This document shows positions 7,838 to 15,447 of a stretch of DNA of 64,000 nucleotides, piece by piece. The stretch is taken from contig JADHVO010000010.1 in assembly GCA_016783965.1 (NCBI GenBank), positions 1-64,000 on the forward strand, given 5' to 3'. The position numbers were made by a program, and so were the translations under genes. The notes under the pieces were generated by a model. That model was not told the origin of the DNA, made no database searches, and was given only the letters and a program-made list of their open reading frames with translations. Positions within the stretch are counted from its first letter, which is position 1. Each line of letters starts with the position of its first letter. Origin of the DNA: Alphaproteobacteria bacterium. GTDB taxonomy: Bacteria > Pseudomonadota > Alphaproteobacteria > Micropepsales > Micropepsaceae.

Positions 7838-8053
7838 TCACGACACCTGACGTCCGACGGCGCGCGTTTGATCGCGCTGCGCCACACGTTCGGCCTGCCA
7901 GGCGTCGATTTCAGCTTTGAGCCAGGCAACGTTCCGCGACCCGACGCGAATAGGCGCCGGAAACTCGCCTCGGCGAATGCGACGACCCAACGTGACGCGA
8001 TTGCTTACATAGCCAAGCGTTACGAGGGTTTCGAATGTGAGAAGTTGCTGCAT
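7838..8053 (-). CDS. AlpA-type helix-turn-helix regulator / excisionase-like
   Basis: 71 residues of the AlpA/HTH_17 type: a winged-helix with LLTFETLVTLGYVSNRVTLG, then RRGEFPAPIRVGSRNVAWLK and the Trp-containing EIDAWQAERVA tail, the standard three-part pattern. AlpA-like proteins on integrative elements control the integrase or act as excision factors. It faces the same way as the integrase and unknown gene upstream and as the structured region downstream, so it could both regulate excision and bind the origin-like repeats. Length is normal for the family. Confidence 0.85.
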   Translation of the reverse strand: MQQLLTFETLVTLGYVSNRVTLGRRIRRGEFPAPIRVGSRNVAWLKAEIDAWQAERVAQRDQTRAVGRQVS

Positions 8054-8139
8054 GAGGTCTCGCTATCGATGACGGCGAGAATTGTTTGCAGCGGGCAACG
8101 AGGCAATAGGCGGAGGCGCCGAGTTTGGCAGCGTGAGGC

Positions 8140-8808
8140 TTACGTTGCCAGCTTTCGAGCTCTCGACAGTATGTCTCGGATGGTGCGCTCACTCACCTTG
8201 TTGTGCAGAAAATTGTCTTTCTTGACGATCAGCTTGGCAACCGCGCTGTCGTTGTCAGCCAGCGTTGAGTTCTTTCTCCGGATGTTAGCGGCCGCCTCGA
8301 GGATCTCTTCGTCGCGCTGGAGCAACTTCTTACTCCTGCCTCGCCGACTTCCCCTTTTTGTCACATGATCAAGCACCGGACGTGCCACGACCGCGAGATG
8401 CCCATGAGCCGAGGTGCCAGCGGAGAGTGCGTGCCGTGCCGCCGTAACAAAGTCGCCTTGCAGGACAGCGGCCAGGGCGAGTGCGCACGCGTCGATGCAG
8501 CACTGGTCTTCGTGATCTCTTTTCCACTTGTTGTATTTTTGACCTTCGCCGGCGCCGGAAGGAGGCGCGAAAAATCGACGTTCCCGGGTCGTGAACGGAG
8601 AATCTTGGAGACGATTGTTTGCTGCACTAGCATATTGGTTTAGCTCGAGTGCCAAACTAAAAATCGACTGTTTGTCCGTCTCAGGCAAGCTTTCGAAGCT
8701 AGGTACGCGTATCGACAGCTGCGCCCACAGCTTTTGCGAGAAGATGCTAGTTGCATCCCCCTCCTCGCGCTCAAATAGCGCTTGAAGTGTTGGTGGCCAC
8801 TCGCTCAA
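8140..8808 (-). CDS. Hypothetical protein coupled to the integrase
   Basis: About 222 residues, no family recognised. The N-terminal half is acidic and helical; the C-terminal third (NFLHNKVSERTIRDILSRAR) looks like a DNA-binding helix pair. The TTG start at 8808 overlaps the integrase stop (TTGA), implying translational coupling; no better ATG is available without losing the N-terminal helix. Position between integrase and AlpA suggests a role in excision or regulation, but nothing in the sequence proves it. Confidence 0.6.
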   Translation of the reverse strand: MSEWPPTLQALFEREEGDATSIFSQKLWAQLSIRVPSFESLPETDKQSIFSLALELNQYASAANNRLQDSPFTTRERRFFAPPSGAGEGQKYNKWKRDHEDQCCIDACALALAAVLQGDFVTAARHALSAGTSAHGHLAVVARPVLDHVTKRGSRRGRSKKLLQRDEEILEAAANIRRKNSTLADNDSAVAKLIVKKDNFLHNKVSERTIRDILSRARKLAT

Positions 8809-10118
8809 CGTTTTGCACCGCGCAGGGAAACCACATTTGCGCCGGGTTCGGCAGGGTCCACGAAGCTCTGAAGGTGCTGCGCCCAGGCCTCAAGCGCGCG
8901 CCGGCGTTCTTCCACATAGGGATGTCGCTGATAGACGCCTGCGATCCCGGATCTGAATCCCGACATGTGGTTGAGCACCGTTTCGATGATGTGTGGCGCA
9001 ACGCCGATCCGGGCCATCCCGGTCGCGCAGCTACGGCGCAGATCGTGCAACGTCCACGCCGGCATGGGCTTGACCTTCGACGTGGCAGTACCGCTCGCGG
9101 TTGCCAAGTCGATGCGAGCCTTCAACATGTCTGCTTCAAGCCGCGCTTTGGCCCGCGAGAACCCGCTAACGCCGGTCTCGCCGTTGGTCGTGAAGATGGG
9201 ACGTGCGCGCAGGTCGTCTGGCGCGTCATCGTCCGCGAATTGTGGCGCCTTGGCAAATATCTCCATCATCGGCTTGGAAAGCGGGACGAGATGTTCGTGA
9301 CCGTTCTTGGTGCGCGCAGCAGGAACCATCCATTGCCGTTCGTCGAGGTTCACTTCGCCCCAGGTCATGCCAGCAAGTTCGGACCGATGCTGTCCGGTCA
9401 GGATGAGCGCCCGAAAATACGGGCCGAACGGCCAACCAAAATCGGCGCAAGCATTCCACACCTCCCGCAGCTCGTTATCGTCGAGGACGCGGGAGCGACT
9501 TTGCTCCTTGGACGGCTTGCGAACATTCGCAGCCGGATTGGTGGGCAGGAGCTGCCGTTCCACGCACCAGCGGAAAAACCGGCGAAGAACGCTGTAGGTG
9601 CGATTGGCAGCAACCGGCGTGCCGGCGTCGCCAATCTCGTCGAGCAGATCGAGGATTTCGCGCGGACCAATGGCGCTGAGAGGTAAGGTGCCCCAGCGAA
9701 CAAAGAGCTTGCGCAAAGGGCGAATGATTTCGACTTGCGTGCGCGGGCGCCGGTTCTTTTCGACCTCGCGCTTGATGTAGGTCTCGACCGCCCCTTCGAA
9801 GCTGTCTTTGCGAAGGCCGGACGCAGTCACCTGGGCAGGCTTGCCCTGGCGTGGGTCTATCCCCCGGGCCATGTCTTTGAGCGCGGCTTGGGCGCGCTCG
9901 CGGGCGTCGGCAAGCCCAACGGCGGGATACTCGCCGAGCGTAAGCTTGATCATGCGGCCATTGACGCGCCGCTGCACCAGGAAGCTCTTGTGGCCTTTAT
10001 CGGTGACGCGCAGCCCCAACGACGGCACGACGCCATCCCACAGGATGTAGCGCGCCCCTGCTGGCGCATTTCTGGCCTTGTCGATTTGCTTGTCCGTGAG
10101 AAGGTGACGTGCGCCCAT
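8805..10118 (-). CDS. Tyrosine integrase, DUF4102/P4 type
   Basis: About 437 residues. The N-terminal DUF4102 arm-binding domain (LTDKQIDKARNAP, LGLRVTDKGHKSF, LGEYPAVGLADARERA), a core-binding domain (~100-190) and the catalytic domain are all present. Catalytic residues visible are Arg in TGQHRSELAGMTW, the HDLRR box, His in ETVLNHMSG, and the nucleophile Tyr in AGVYQRHP. It integrates the element into the 3' end of tRNA-Pro, whose fragment lies 200 bases upstream. ATG 10118 is preferred over the frame start at 10139, which would run further into the att-side repeats. Confidence 0.93.
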   Translation of the reverse strand: MGARHLLTDKQIDKARNAPAGARYILWDGVVPSLGLRVTDKGHKSFLVQRRVNGRMIKLTLGEYPAVGLADARERAQAALKDMARGIDPRQGKPAQVTASGLRKDSFEGAVETYIKREVEKNRRPRTQVEIIRPLRKLFVRWGTLPLSAIGPREILDLLDEIGDAGTPVAANRTYSVLRRFFRWCVERQLLPTNPAANVRKPSKEQSRSRVLDDNELREVWNACADFGWPFGPYFRALILTGQHRSELAGMTWGEVNLDERQWMVPAARTKNGHEHLVPLSKPMMEIFAKAPQFADDDAPDDLRARPIFTTNGETGVSGFSRAKARLEADMLKARIDLATASGTATSKVKPMPAWTLHDLRRSCATGMARIGVAPHIIETVLNHMSGFRSGIAGVYQRHPYVEERRRALEAWAQHLQSFVDPAEPGANVVSLRGAKR

Positions 10119-10122
10119 GCAT

Positions 10123-10212
10123 GACCCCCAGTCCGGCACCAGTCGGAAGGCCGAAACGGCCTTCCGGGGTAACGGGGGGTAACAAAAGTGGGTGTGCTAC
10201 AGCGTTACCCCG
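10123..10212. promoter_or_regulatory. Repeated sites between integrase and attR
   Basis: Three kinds of signal crowd this gap. GGACTGGGGGTC at 10123-10134 (minus strand) is an inverted copy of 12 bases of the tRNA core at 10323-10334. GGGGTAAC occurs directly repeated at 10166-10173 and 10176-10183, and inverted within CGTTACCCCG at 10203-10212. A hairpin with 8-bp arms GGAAGGCC/GGCCTTCC spans 10145-10165. Such arrays beside att are typical arm-type integrase or excisionase sites and integrase autoregulation sites; the assignment is inferred. Confidence 0.55.
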
Positions 10213-10314
10213 TGCAGCCTCTTGTTGCATGGAAAGTACAAAAATGCCAGTAGAACCGGGCCAAAATGCACACGTGATGTCCAGTCTTGTGTTCTCGTCT
10301 TGTCTCGTTGTGAC

Positions 10315-10362
10315 AGTCTGGGGGACTGGGGGTCGTGGGTTCAAATCCCGCCGCTCCGACCA
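10315..10362 (+). other. attR: 3' fragment of tRNA-Pro(GGG)
   Basis: The 48 bases end in encoded CCA (10360-10362). Reading back there is the acceptor 3' strand CGCTCCG plus discriminator A, a T arm GTGGG-TTCAAAT-CCCGC, variable loop, the stem half ACTGG, and loop CTGGGGG carrying anticodon GGG (proline). Upstream of the anticodon stem, homology to a tRNA stops; no D arm or 5' acceptor half exists. It is therefore the duplicated attachment core left at the distal end of an element integrated in tRNA-Pro, not a functional tRNA. Confidence 0.85.
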
Positions 10363-10581
10363 ATCACTTCAACAACTTAACCTGCTGGTCGGCGTTACAC
10401 CCTCGTCCGTTCGCAAGTCCGGTTTGCGACTTTGCTGAAGGGCCGGACGATGTGCGCGGCTCGGCGCACACTCTATCAAGCGTCAGTAGACCGCCCAACT
10501 TCGGCGCAATCCCTCCCCCTGGTTGGGGGATTGCGAGCTGACGGCGACGGACTGCACAGTTGCGCGTCGAGGGATTGCCGA

Positions 10582-11583
10582 ATGACCAACCGCCTATCTT
10601 GCGCTGTCGTGCTGGCTTTCCTTTTTGCGTCTCCGGCAGCGGCAGACATTTGCAAGCTACCCCGCCTCGCGCACGCAGACTTCGTGGCTCAGCCAGACGG
10701 CACACTATTGCTCCCGGTGTCGATCAACGGACAAACCGAGTACTTCACGCTCGGCGGTGGCGCACACAGCTTCGTCTATGAGGATGATGCTGACCGGCTG
10801 GACTTTGGACATCATCACTACGACTACGATGATGGGCTCTACTTCGGTGAGGATCCGGTAAAGGTCCGCCGCACCGCAGACCTCATCATCGGCAAAGTAC
10901 GCTGGCGTGCGCTTGAGTTCTACCCAATGCACATCCCACACCCGCCCGGAGTGGTAGCTATTGGCTCGCTCGGCATGAACTTTCTCGCGAGTTCGCAAAT
11001 GGAGGTCGAGATCAACACCGGAGCACGCTCGATCAATTTCATTCTGGCCGGCGCCTGCTCGCGCCCTCCTTGGGCTCTAAGCGGCGATGGTGCCTCCCTT
11101 GCACCAATGAATGGTGACACCTCCTTACCGGTTTTGTTGGACGGGCGTCGCTTCTCGGGGATATTCGGCACAGGCACATTGACATCGTCGATGGACGTGC
11201 AGGCGTTCGCTCAGGTGTTTGAACGCCTGCCAGAGAGCGGGCTCCCTCGAGAACTCGACACGTTGACCATCGACGAGACGCTAATCCAGCATCCCGTGAT
11301 CCAAATGTTCACCTACGATGACCAAAAGGCGCGAGAGGCGTTGGCGTATGTGGAGCGCCGGGCCAGGGCGCTGAACCCTGGCTTCATGGGCAAGCCACCC
11401 GTCTCCCACAGCAGCGCCGATGGTGTCGTCTGGCTCGGCTTGTCTGAGTTGAACCGGATGCGCATTTATCTGATGTTCGGGCAGCACAAGGTCTTCGTGA
11501 CGCCTGTTCCGAACGCGCCAAACACCGGCATAGCACCGCCCGCGCCCGATCCCGGCCCAGAAGTTACCGAGCAGTCGCACTGA
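10582..11583 (+). CDS. Secreted retropepsin-like protein lacking the catalytic Asp
   Basis: About 333 residues, starting at ATG 10582 after GAGGGA. It has a signal peptide (RLSCAVVLAFLFASPAAA, cleavage after AAA). The mature start LLPVSINGQTEYFTLGGGA is arranged like a bacterial retropepsin entry strand, where the motif should read D-T/S-G; here it is LGGG, so no catalytic Asp is seen. A second half with PVLLDGRRFSGIFGTGTLTS is the matching pseudo-repeat, again without DTG. A Pro-rich tail ends the protein. It is therefore probably a non-catalytic periplasmic protein of aspartic-protease fold. First host-side gene after attR. Confidence 0.6.
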   Translation: MTNRLSCAVVLAFLFASPAAADICKLPRLAHADFVAQPDGTLLLPVSINGQTEYFTLGGGAHSFVYEDDADRLDFGHHHYDYDDGLYFGEDPVKVRRTADLIIGKVRWRALEFYPMHIPHPPGVVAIGSLGMNFLASSQMEVEINTGARSINFILAGACSRPPWALSGDGASLAPMNGDTSLPVLLDGRRFSGIFGTGTLTSSMDVQAFAQVFERLPESGLPRELDTLTIDETLIQHPVIQMFTYDDQKAREALAYVERRARALNPGFMGKPPVSHSSADGVVWLGLSELNRMRIYLMFGQHKVFVTPVPNAPNTGIAPPAPDPGPEVTEQSH

Positions 11584-11589
11584 GAGTGA

Positions 11590-11818
11590 TCGAGACTGTC
11601 GCCCGCGATCTTCGACGTCGGCCAATCGTATTTCTGCTGCGAGGCGATCCCGCGCGTGAGCAGGATGCCGCCGATCAGATAGCCCTCGACCTCGCCGGTG
11701 AAATCATCTGGCCTTTGCGGACGACTTGAATCGAGGAATACGCGCATGCTCTCGCGCGAGGCCGCGAGGCGTTCGGTGTGATGCAGCGTCCCGGTCGTGA
11801 ACAACGACGACTCGATGC
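11590..11818 (-). pseudogene. AraC-family regulator remnant
   Basis: The minus strand encodes ESSLFTTGTLHHTERLAASR and, further on, a GEVEGYLIGGILLTRGIASQ block, the ligand-domain beginning typical of AraC-type regulators. In-frame TAG lies just ahead of it (about 11819-11821), there is no start, and similarity stops after SLDH at about 11590 where the sequence runs into the retropepsin-like gene end. The DNA-binding C-terminal half is absent. This is a decayed fragment; it fills most of the 363-base gap between neighbouring genes. Confidence 0.6.
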
Positions 11819-11946
11819 GCTAGCCCCGGTGGCGTGCCAACCGCGCATGCAAGTTCGGCAGTGTACGGTTTTCCCCCTCGTACAAGCTTAACCGAAATCT
11901 GTTGGCGTCGCCTGCAAATCGGGAACTTCTGGTGCAACGCCTTGGG

Positions 11947-12195
11947 CTAGTAGAGAACACCGCGTCGCCGATGGGCGTTCGAGAGGTCGGCGACATAGGC
12001 CTGCGCGGCACTATCGCAAGGCGTGACGTCCGACGCGTGCGCGGCAAGGCACGCCTTGTACGCCGCCAACGCCTCGTCCCGGTCCACGTTCGCTTCCATG
12101 GCTTCTGTAAGCCCGCATCCGCCAACCCCGAAGGCCAGTAGCGCAACAGCGCCACCAACTCGGATTACGCGCAGGTTACGCAAATCGGATTTCAT
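11947..12195 (-). CDS. Small putative lipoprotein
   Basis: About 82 residues. The start at ATG 12195 follows GGGGGTC. A hydrophobic signal (GGAVALLAFGVGGC) ends in a lipobox-like GVGGC, so lipid attachment to the Cys and anchoring in the envelope are likely. The mature part is short and polar with two further Cys (KACLAAHASDVTPCDSAAQA) that could form a disulphide. No family recognised. It lies between an AraC remnant and a PQQ dehydrogenase, same strand as both. Confidence 0.6.
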   Translation of the reverse strand: MKSDLRNLRVIRVGGAVALLAFGVGGCGLTEAMEANVDRDEALAAYKACLAAHASDVTPCDSAAQAYVADLSNAHRRRGVLY

Positions 12196-12313
12196 GAGAC
12201 CCCCACGCAATTTTCCCGAGTGTAGGCACATGTGTCCGGTGGAAACAATTCTCTTATGTTTGGAGCCAAGCGCTCATTAGCGCTTTGGTCGCGCCGAGAC
12301 CCTTCCTTGCAGG

Positions 12314-14464
12314 CTAGTGCTTGTGGGTCTTGTCCTGATCCCAGGCCAAGTGCGACTGCTGAAGCACATAGGCGCGTATGGCCGCCACATCGCTCTTGGA
12401 CAGCACGTCCTTGAACGATGCCATGCCGCCGTCCTGCAGTGCCCCGTTCAACACGATGTTCTCGTACTGGCCCCAGATCTCCGGCGGCGCGAGCCGAAGG
12501 TCGGGTACCTCGCCCTCAGACTGCGCAAAGAACCCGTGGCAGACGAGGCAATTGCGGTGATAGAGCGCGAAGCCCTTCTGCGTCAGGGCGGCGTCCGCCT
12601 TGGTCAGCGGCGGCGGTTCGACCGGCGGCGTTCCTTCGGCCGCGAGAGGCTGCACCGATTGGCGGCCGCCGAGCCTGAACACGAACAGCCGGCCCTGGTT
12701 GGTCTGGAAGCGCGACAGCGCCGTCTTCGGATCGCGGAATGCCGCCAGGCCGCCTGCTCCGCCCCAACCAGCGAGCAGCGCAACATATTGCTGCCCATCG
12801 ATCATGTAGGTCATGGCCGGCGCGAGGATGCCGGTCTTGAGATCCATCGACCACAGCCTTTGACCCGTCCTTGCGTCATAGGCGCTGAAATCGCCATAGG
12901 CGTCGCCGCCGAACAGCAATCCTCCCGCCGTCGACAGCAGTCCGCTGTTCCACGAGCCGCCCATCGAAACCTGCCAGGCTTCCTTCTGCGTGACGGGATT
13001 CCAGGCCTTGATGAATCCGACGCCGGGTGGTGGCGGCTTTCCGGACGCGATCATCTTCTGTACCGCGTCGGAGATCGCCGCGAAGTCGATACCCAGATTC
13101 CACGCGTGCGGGTGATAGTCGATCGTCGTGGTGCCGACGAAGGGTTGCGCCGCATCCATTGCGGGGATGTAAACGAGGCCGGTTTGCGGATCGTAGGTCA
13201 TCGGCTGCCAGTTGTGCGCGCCGGTCGCGGACGGAAACACAATCGTCAGCTTGTCCTTATAGCGCGCGTCGGGGTTCTCGATCGGCTTGCCGGTCGTCAG
13301 GTCGATTCCCTTCGCCCAATTCACGACGCCGAACTTCTGCGCGCTGATCAGCTTTCCGGTGGCACGGTCGATAACGTAGAAGAAGCCGTTCTTGGGCGCG
13401 TGCATCAGAACGTGACGAAGCTGCCCGCCGATCTTGAGATCGGCGAGAACGACGTCGGCAGTCGAGTCGAAATCCCAGGTGTCGCCTGGCGTCGTCTGGT
13501 AGGCCCAGGCGAACTCGCCGGTCTTCGCATGCAGCGCGACGACGGACGAGAGATAAAGATTGTCACCGCCCTTCGGCGAGCGGAGATCCCGGTTCCAGGG
13601 ATTGCCGTTGCCCGTGCCGAAATAGACGAGGTCGAGCTGCGGGTCATAGGCCATCGAGTTCCACGGCGCGCCGCCGCCGCCGATCTGCCAGAACTTGTAC
13701 TTGCCGGTCGTGTCCCAGGTTCCGAGCGCGCGTTCGAGCGCGGCGTTCTCCTGCGGCCTGGACGGATCACCGGGCACGACATGGAAGCGCCATACAAGCT
13801 TGCCGGTGCCGGCATCGAACGCAGAGACGTAACCGCGTGAATCGTACTCGGCGCCGCCATTGCCGATCATGACGAGGCCGTTGGCGACGCGCGGCGCGCC
13901 GGTGATCGTGTAGGTGTGCTTGTGGTTCTCGACCGTGTCGATGGTCCAGATCGCCTTGCCTGTCTTCGCGTCGAGCTTGACGAGGCGGCCGTCCAGCGTG
14001 CCGACGAACACAGCACCCTTCCACAGCGCCACGCCGCGGTTGACGACATCGCAGCAGGCATAGCGGCCGGTCTGGCCAGGCACCTTGGGATCGTAGGTCC
14101 ACAGCTCCTTCCCGCTTTTCGCGTCCAACGCGATGACCTTGCTCCAGGCGAGCGTGATGAACATCATGCCGTCGGCGACGAGGGGCGTGGCCTCCAGCCC
14201 TCGCACGGAATAGGTGCGATATTCCCAGGCGACGCCGAGCGACATAACGTTGGTCGTGTTGATCTTGTCGAGCGGTGAGAAGCGTTGCTCGGAATAGGTG
14301 CGGCCATGGCTCAGCCAGTCGCCTGCGTGGGTGTCGGCATTCGCGATCGCGGCGCCGTCGACATCACCGAGGCGAAGCGGCGCCTCGCCCGATTGTGAAA
14401 CGGCAGCCGACAAACCTGCCGCAATGATCGCAGCAGCCGCACAAACCCATTGGCGCACAGTCAC
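12314..14464 (-). CDS. PQQ-dependent alcohol dehydrogenase with haem c domain
   Basis: 716 residues: signal peptide (WVCAAAAIIAAGLSAAVSQS), an eight-bladed quinoprotein propeller, and a C-terminal cytochrome c domain. The propeller has Trp-docking repeats such as LDAKTGKAIWTIDT, the vicinal disulphide YACCDVVNRG that sits on PQQ, and PGDTWDFDSTADV with the catalytic Asp. Haem binding is by CLVCH. This is the quinohaemoprotein (type II) layout: a periplasmic enzyme oxidising primary or longer alcohols and passing electrons to cytochromes. No partner cytochrome or pqq biosynthesis gene is in the window, so cofactor supply must come from elsewhere. Length is normal. Confidence 0.92.
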   Translation of the reverse strand: MTVRQWVCAAAAIIAAGLSAAVSQSGEAPLRLGDVDGAAIANADTHAGDWLSHGRTYSEQRFSPLDKINTTNVMSLGVAWEYRTYSVRGLEATPLVADGMMFITLAWSKVIALDAKSGKELWTYDPKVPGQTGRYACCDVVNRGVALWKGAVFVGTLDGRLVKLDAKTGKAIWTIDTVENHKHTYTITGAPRVANGLVMIGNGGAEYDSRGYVSAFDAGTGKLVWRFHVVPGDPSRPQENAALERALGTWDTTGKYKFWQIGGGGAPWNSMAYDPQLDLVYFGTGNGNPWNRDLRSPKGGDNLYLSSVVALHAKTGEFAWAYQTTPGDTWDFDSTADVVLADLKIGGQLRHVLMHAPKNGFFYVIDRATGKLISAQKFGVVNWAKGIDLTTGKPIENPDARYKDKLTIVFPSATGAHNWQPMTYDPQTGLVYIPAMDAAQPFVGTTTIDYHPHAWNLGIDFAAISDAVQKMIASGKPPPPGVGFIKAWNPVTQKEAWQVSMGGSWNSGLLSTAGGLLFGGDAYGDFSAYDARTGQRLWSMDLKTGILAPAMTYMIDGQQYVALLAGWGGAGGLAAFRDPKTALSRFQTNQGRLFVFRLGGRQSVQPLAAEGTPPVEPPPLTKADAALTQKGFALYHRNCLVCHGFFAQSEGEVPDLRLAPPEIWGQYENIVLNGALQDGGMASFKDVLSKSDVAAIRAYVLQQSHLAWDQDKTHKH

Positions 14465-14668
14465 GAGAAGCCCCCCTGTTTATCCCGAGTGCTTTGCCGC
14501 ACCGCTTGGGCGCACGATAGGGGAGGAATTTTGGGAGTGATAGCCCCGACATAGGGCCAAATCCTCCCGTAGCGTCAGATGCGCCCAGAGGTCAGGAGAC
14601 TAATCCAGCGCCTCGGCCAGCGGGCCGCCAGCGCTGCCGCTCCGAGTGCTGATTGATCCGGTCGGACG

Positions 14669-14947
14669 CTAGTAACCGCCGAAGTCGTAACCCAGCCAAG
14701 GACCCGGTTGGATGTGTGCGCGTTTGGGGCGATCGCGTCGCGGTGGCGCGGCAAATGTCACGAGGAGGCGTCTGTAGTCGGAACCGCGCCAGCAACCATC
14801 GCCCTGCCAGTCGCAGCTCTGCACGGAAGGTGCATTGCTTGTGCGCGCATCGCTATTGATATGAGAAAGGCTCGGCAGTGCGCCCAGCGCCACGCCCGTG
14901 GTCAGCGCGAGCACCGTGAGTGATGAAGCGATCAATCGGGTGCGCAT
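14669..14947 (-). CDS. Small secreted hypothetical protein
   Basis: 92 residues. A very good ribosome site (AGGAGGAATTTGGT) precedes ATG 14947. The N-terminus is a signal peptide (LIASSLTVLALTTGVALGAL). The mature part has SCDWQGDGCWRGSDYRR with a Cys pair, and a Tyr/Gly/Pro-rich end (GPWLGYDFGGY). No family is recognised; likely periplasmic or exported. It is upstream of, and codirectional with, the PQQ dehydrogenase, about 200 bases apart, so joint transcription is possible but unproven. Confidence 0.6.
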   Translation of the reverse strand: MRTRLIASSLTVLALTTGVALGALPSLSHINSDARTSNAPSVQSCDWQGDGCWRGSDYRRLLVTFAAPPRRDRPKRAHIQPGPWLGYDFGGY

Positions 14948-15004
14948 ACCAAATTCCTCCTGGCATACACCGCCCCCATAATAGGGATCACGCGTTAAAC
15001 CCGT

Positions 15005-15040
15005 GTTACTGGTATCGTTAAATCCCGTTACAGGTATCGT
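15005..15040. repeat. 22-bp-spaced direct repeat, possible operator
   Basis: GTTAC[T/A]GGTATCGT occurs at 15005-15018 and again at 15027-15040, two helical turns apart, in the otherwise gene-free stretch between the small secreted protein (start 14947) and the acyl-CoA synthetase remnant. The spacing suits a dimeric regulator bound on one face of the DNA, but no target promoter is obvious. Confidence 0.4.
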
Positions 15041-15057
15041 GGTTCCGCGAAAAACGA

Positions 15058-15310
15058 CTAAGCCGCATCCAACAGCAGATCGCCCGCCGCGATGCGATCG
15101 TAAAGCTCGCGCTTCAGCACCTTTCCCGAGGCGTTGCGCGGCGGAACAGAAATGTAACAGACAAATTTCGGCTTTTTGTAGCTCGCAATTTGCTCCTTGG
15201 AGAAGGCGCCGATCCCGCCCGCCGTCACCGTCCGGCCTTCGCGCAAGACCAGCGCGGCCACGACGACGACGTCGTGATGCACGACGCCGGCGAGCGCGAT
15301 TTCGACAAGT
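15058..15310 (-). pseudogene. Acyl-CoA synthetase C-terminal remnant
   Basis: The minus-strand frame ends with ASYKKPKFVCYISVPPRNAS and GKVLKREL, the C-terminal lid of AMP-forming acyl-CoA ligases (Lys of GK is the adenylation lysine), preceded by a recognisable VVAALVLREG strand. Similarity fades at about 15310 and the remaining ~450 residues of the enzyme are missing. A plus-strand reading at 15300-15408 (YMIPDTMPLPPGVSLKAVR before its stop) also looks like the tail of some other protein, so two broken gene ends seem to abut here. The 500-base stretch 14948-15447 holds no intact gene. Confidence 0.65.
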
Positions 15311-15447
15311 ACCGCGTCGACCCCACCTGCGACCTAGGCGCCGGCGATTACATGATCCCCGACACGATGCCGCTTCCGCCCGGCGTCAGCCTGAAGGCCG
15401 TGCGTTAAGGGCGGACCGCGAGCCGACGTCCGCCGCCTGCGGATGAT

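Larger units (their letters stand above)
1..10362. mobile_element. Right part of a tRNA-Pro-integrated element
   Basis: Integrase and a truncated tRNA-Pro 3' end mark the right boundary at 10362. Everything to the left has element-type content: recombinase/ParB/RepB trio, putative replication initiator, DUF736, AlpA-type regulator, and DprA-like plus phosphoribosyltransferase cargo. It also looks less G+C-rich than the host DNA beyond 31 kb. The 5' part of the tRNA is replaced by element sequence, so the intact tRNA and attL must lie left of the window. No relaxase, type IV secretion or phage structural gene is visible, so an integrative mobilizable element or satellite fits better than a complete ICE or prophage, but the unseen left part could change this. 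Confidence 0.8.

Noticed and set aside
7530..7841. 103-codon minus-strand frame across the structured region
   Set aside because: It runs through all hairpins and CTGTGT repeats, is very rich in Arg/Gly/Pro, and has no similarity or ribosome site; the DNA structure explains the sequence better.
10315..10362. Functional tRNA-Pro gene
   Set aside because: Only the anticodon loop to CCA is present; no D arm or 5' acceptor strand lies upstream.
15300..15408. Separate intact small gene on the plus strand
   Set aside because: The readable tail has no start or ribosome site and overlaps the acyl-CoA synthetase remnant; kept only as a comment on decayed DNA.
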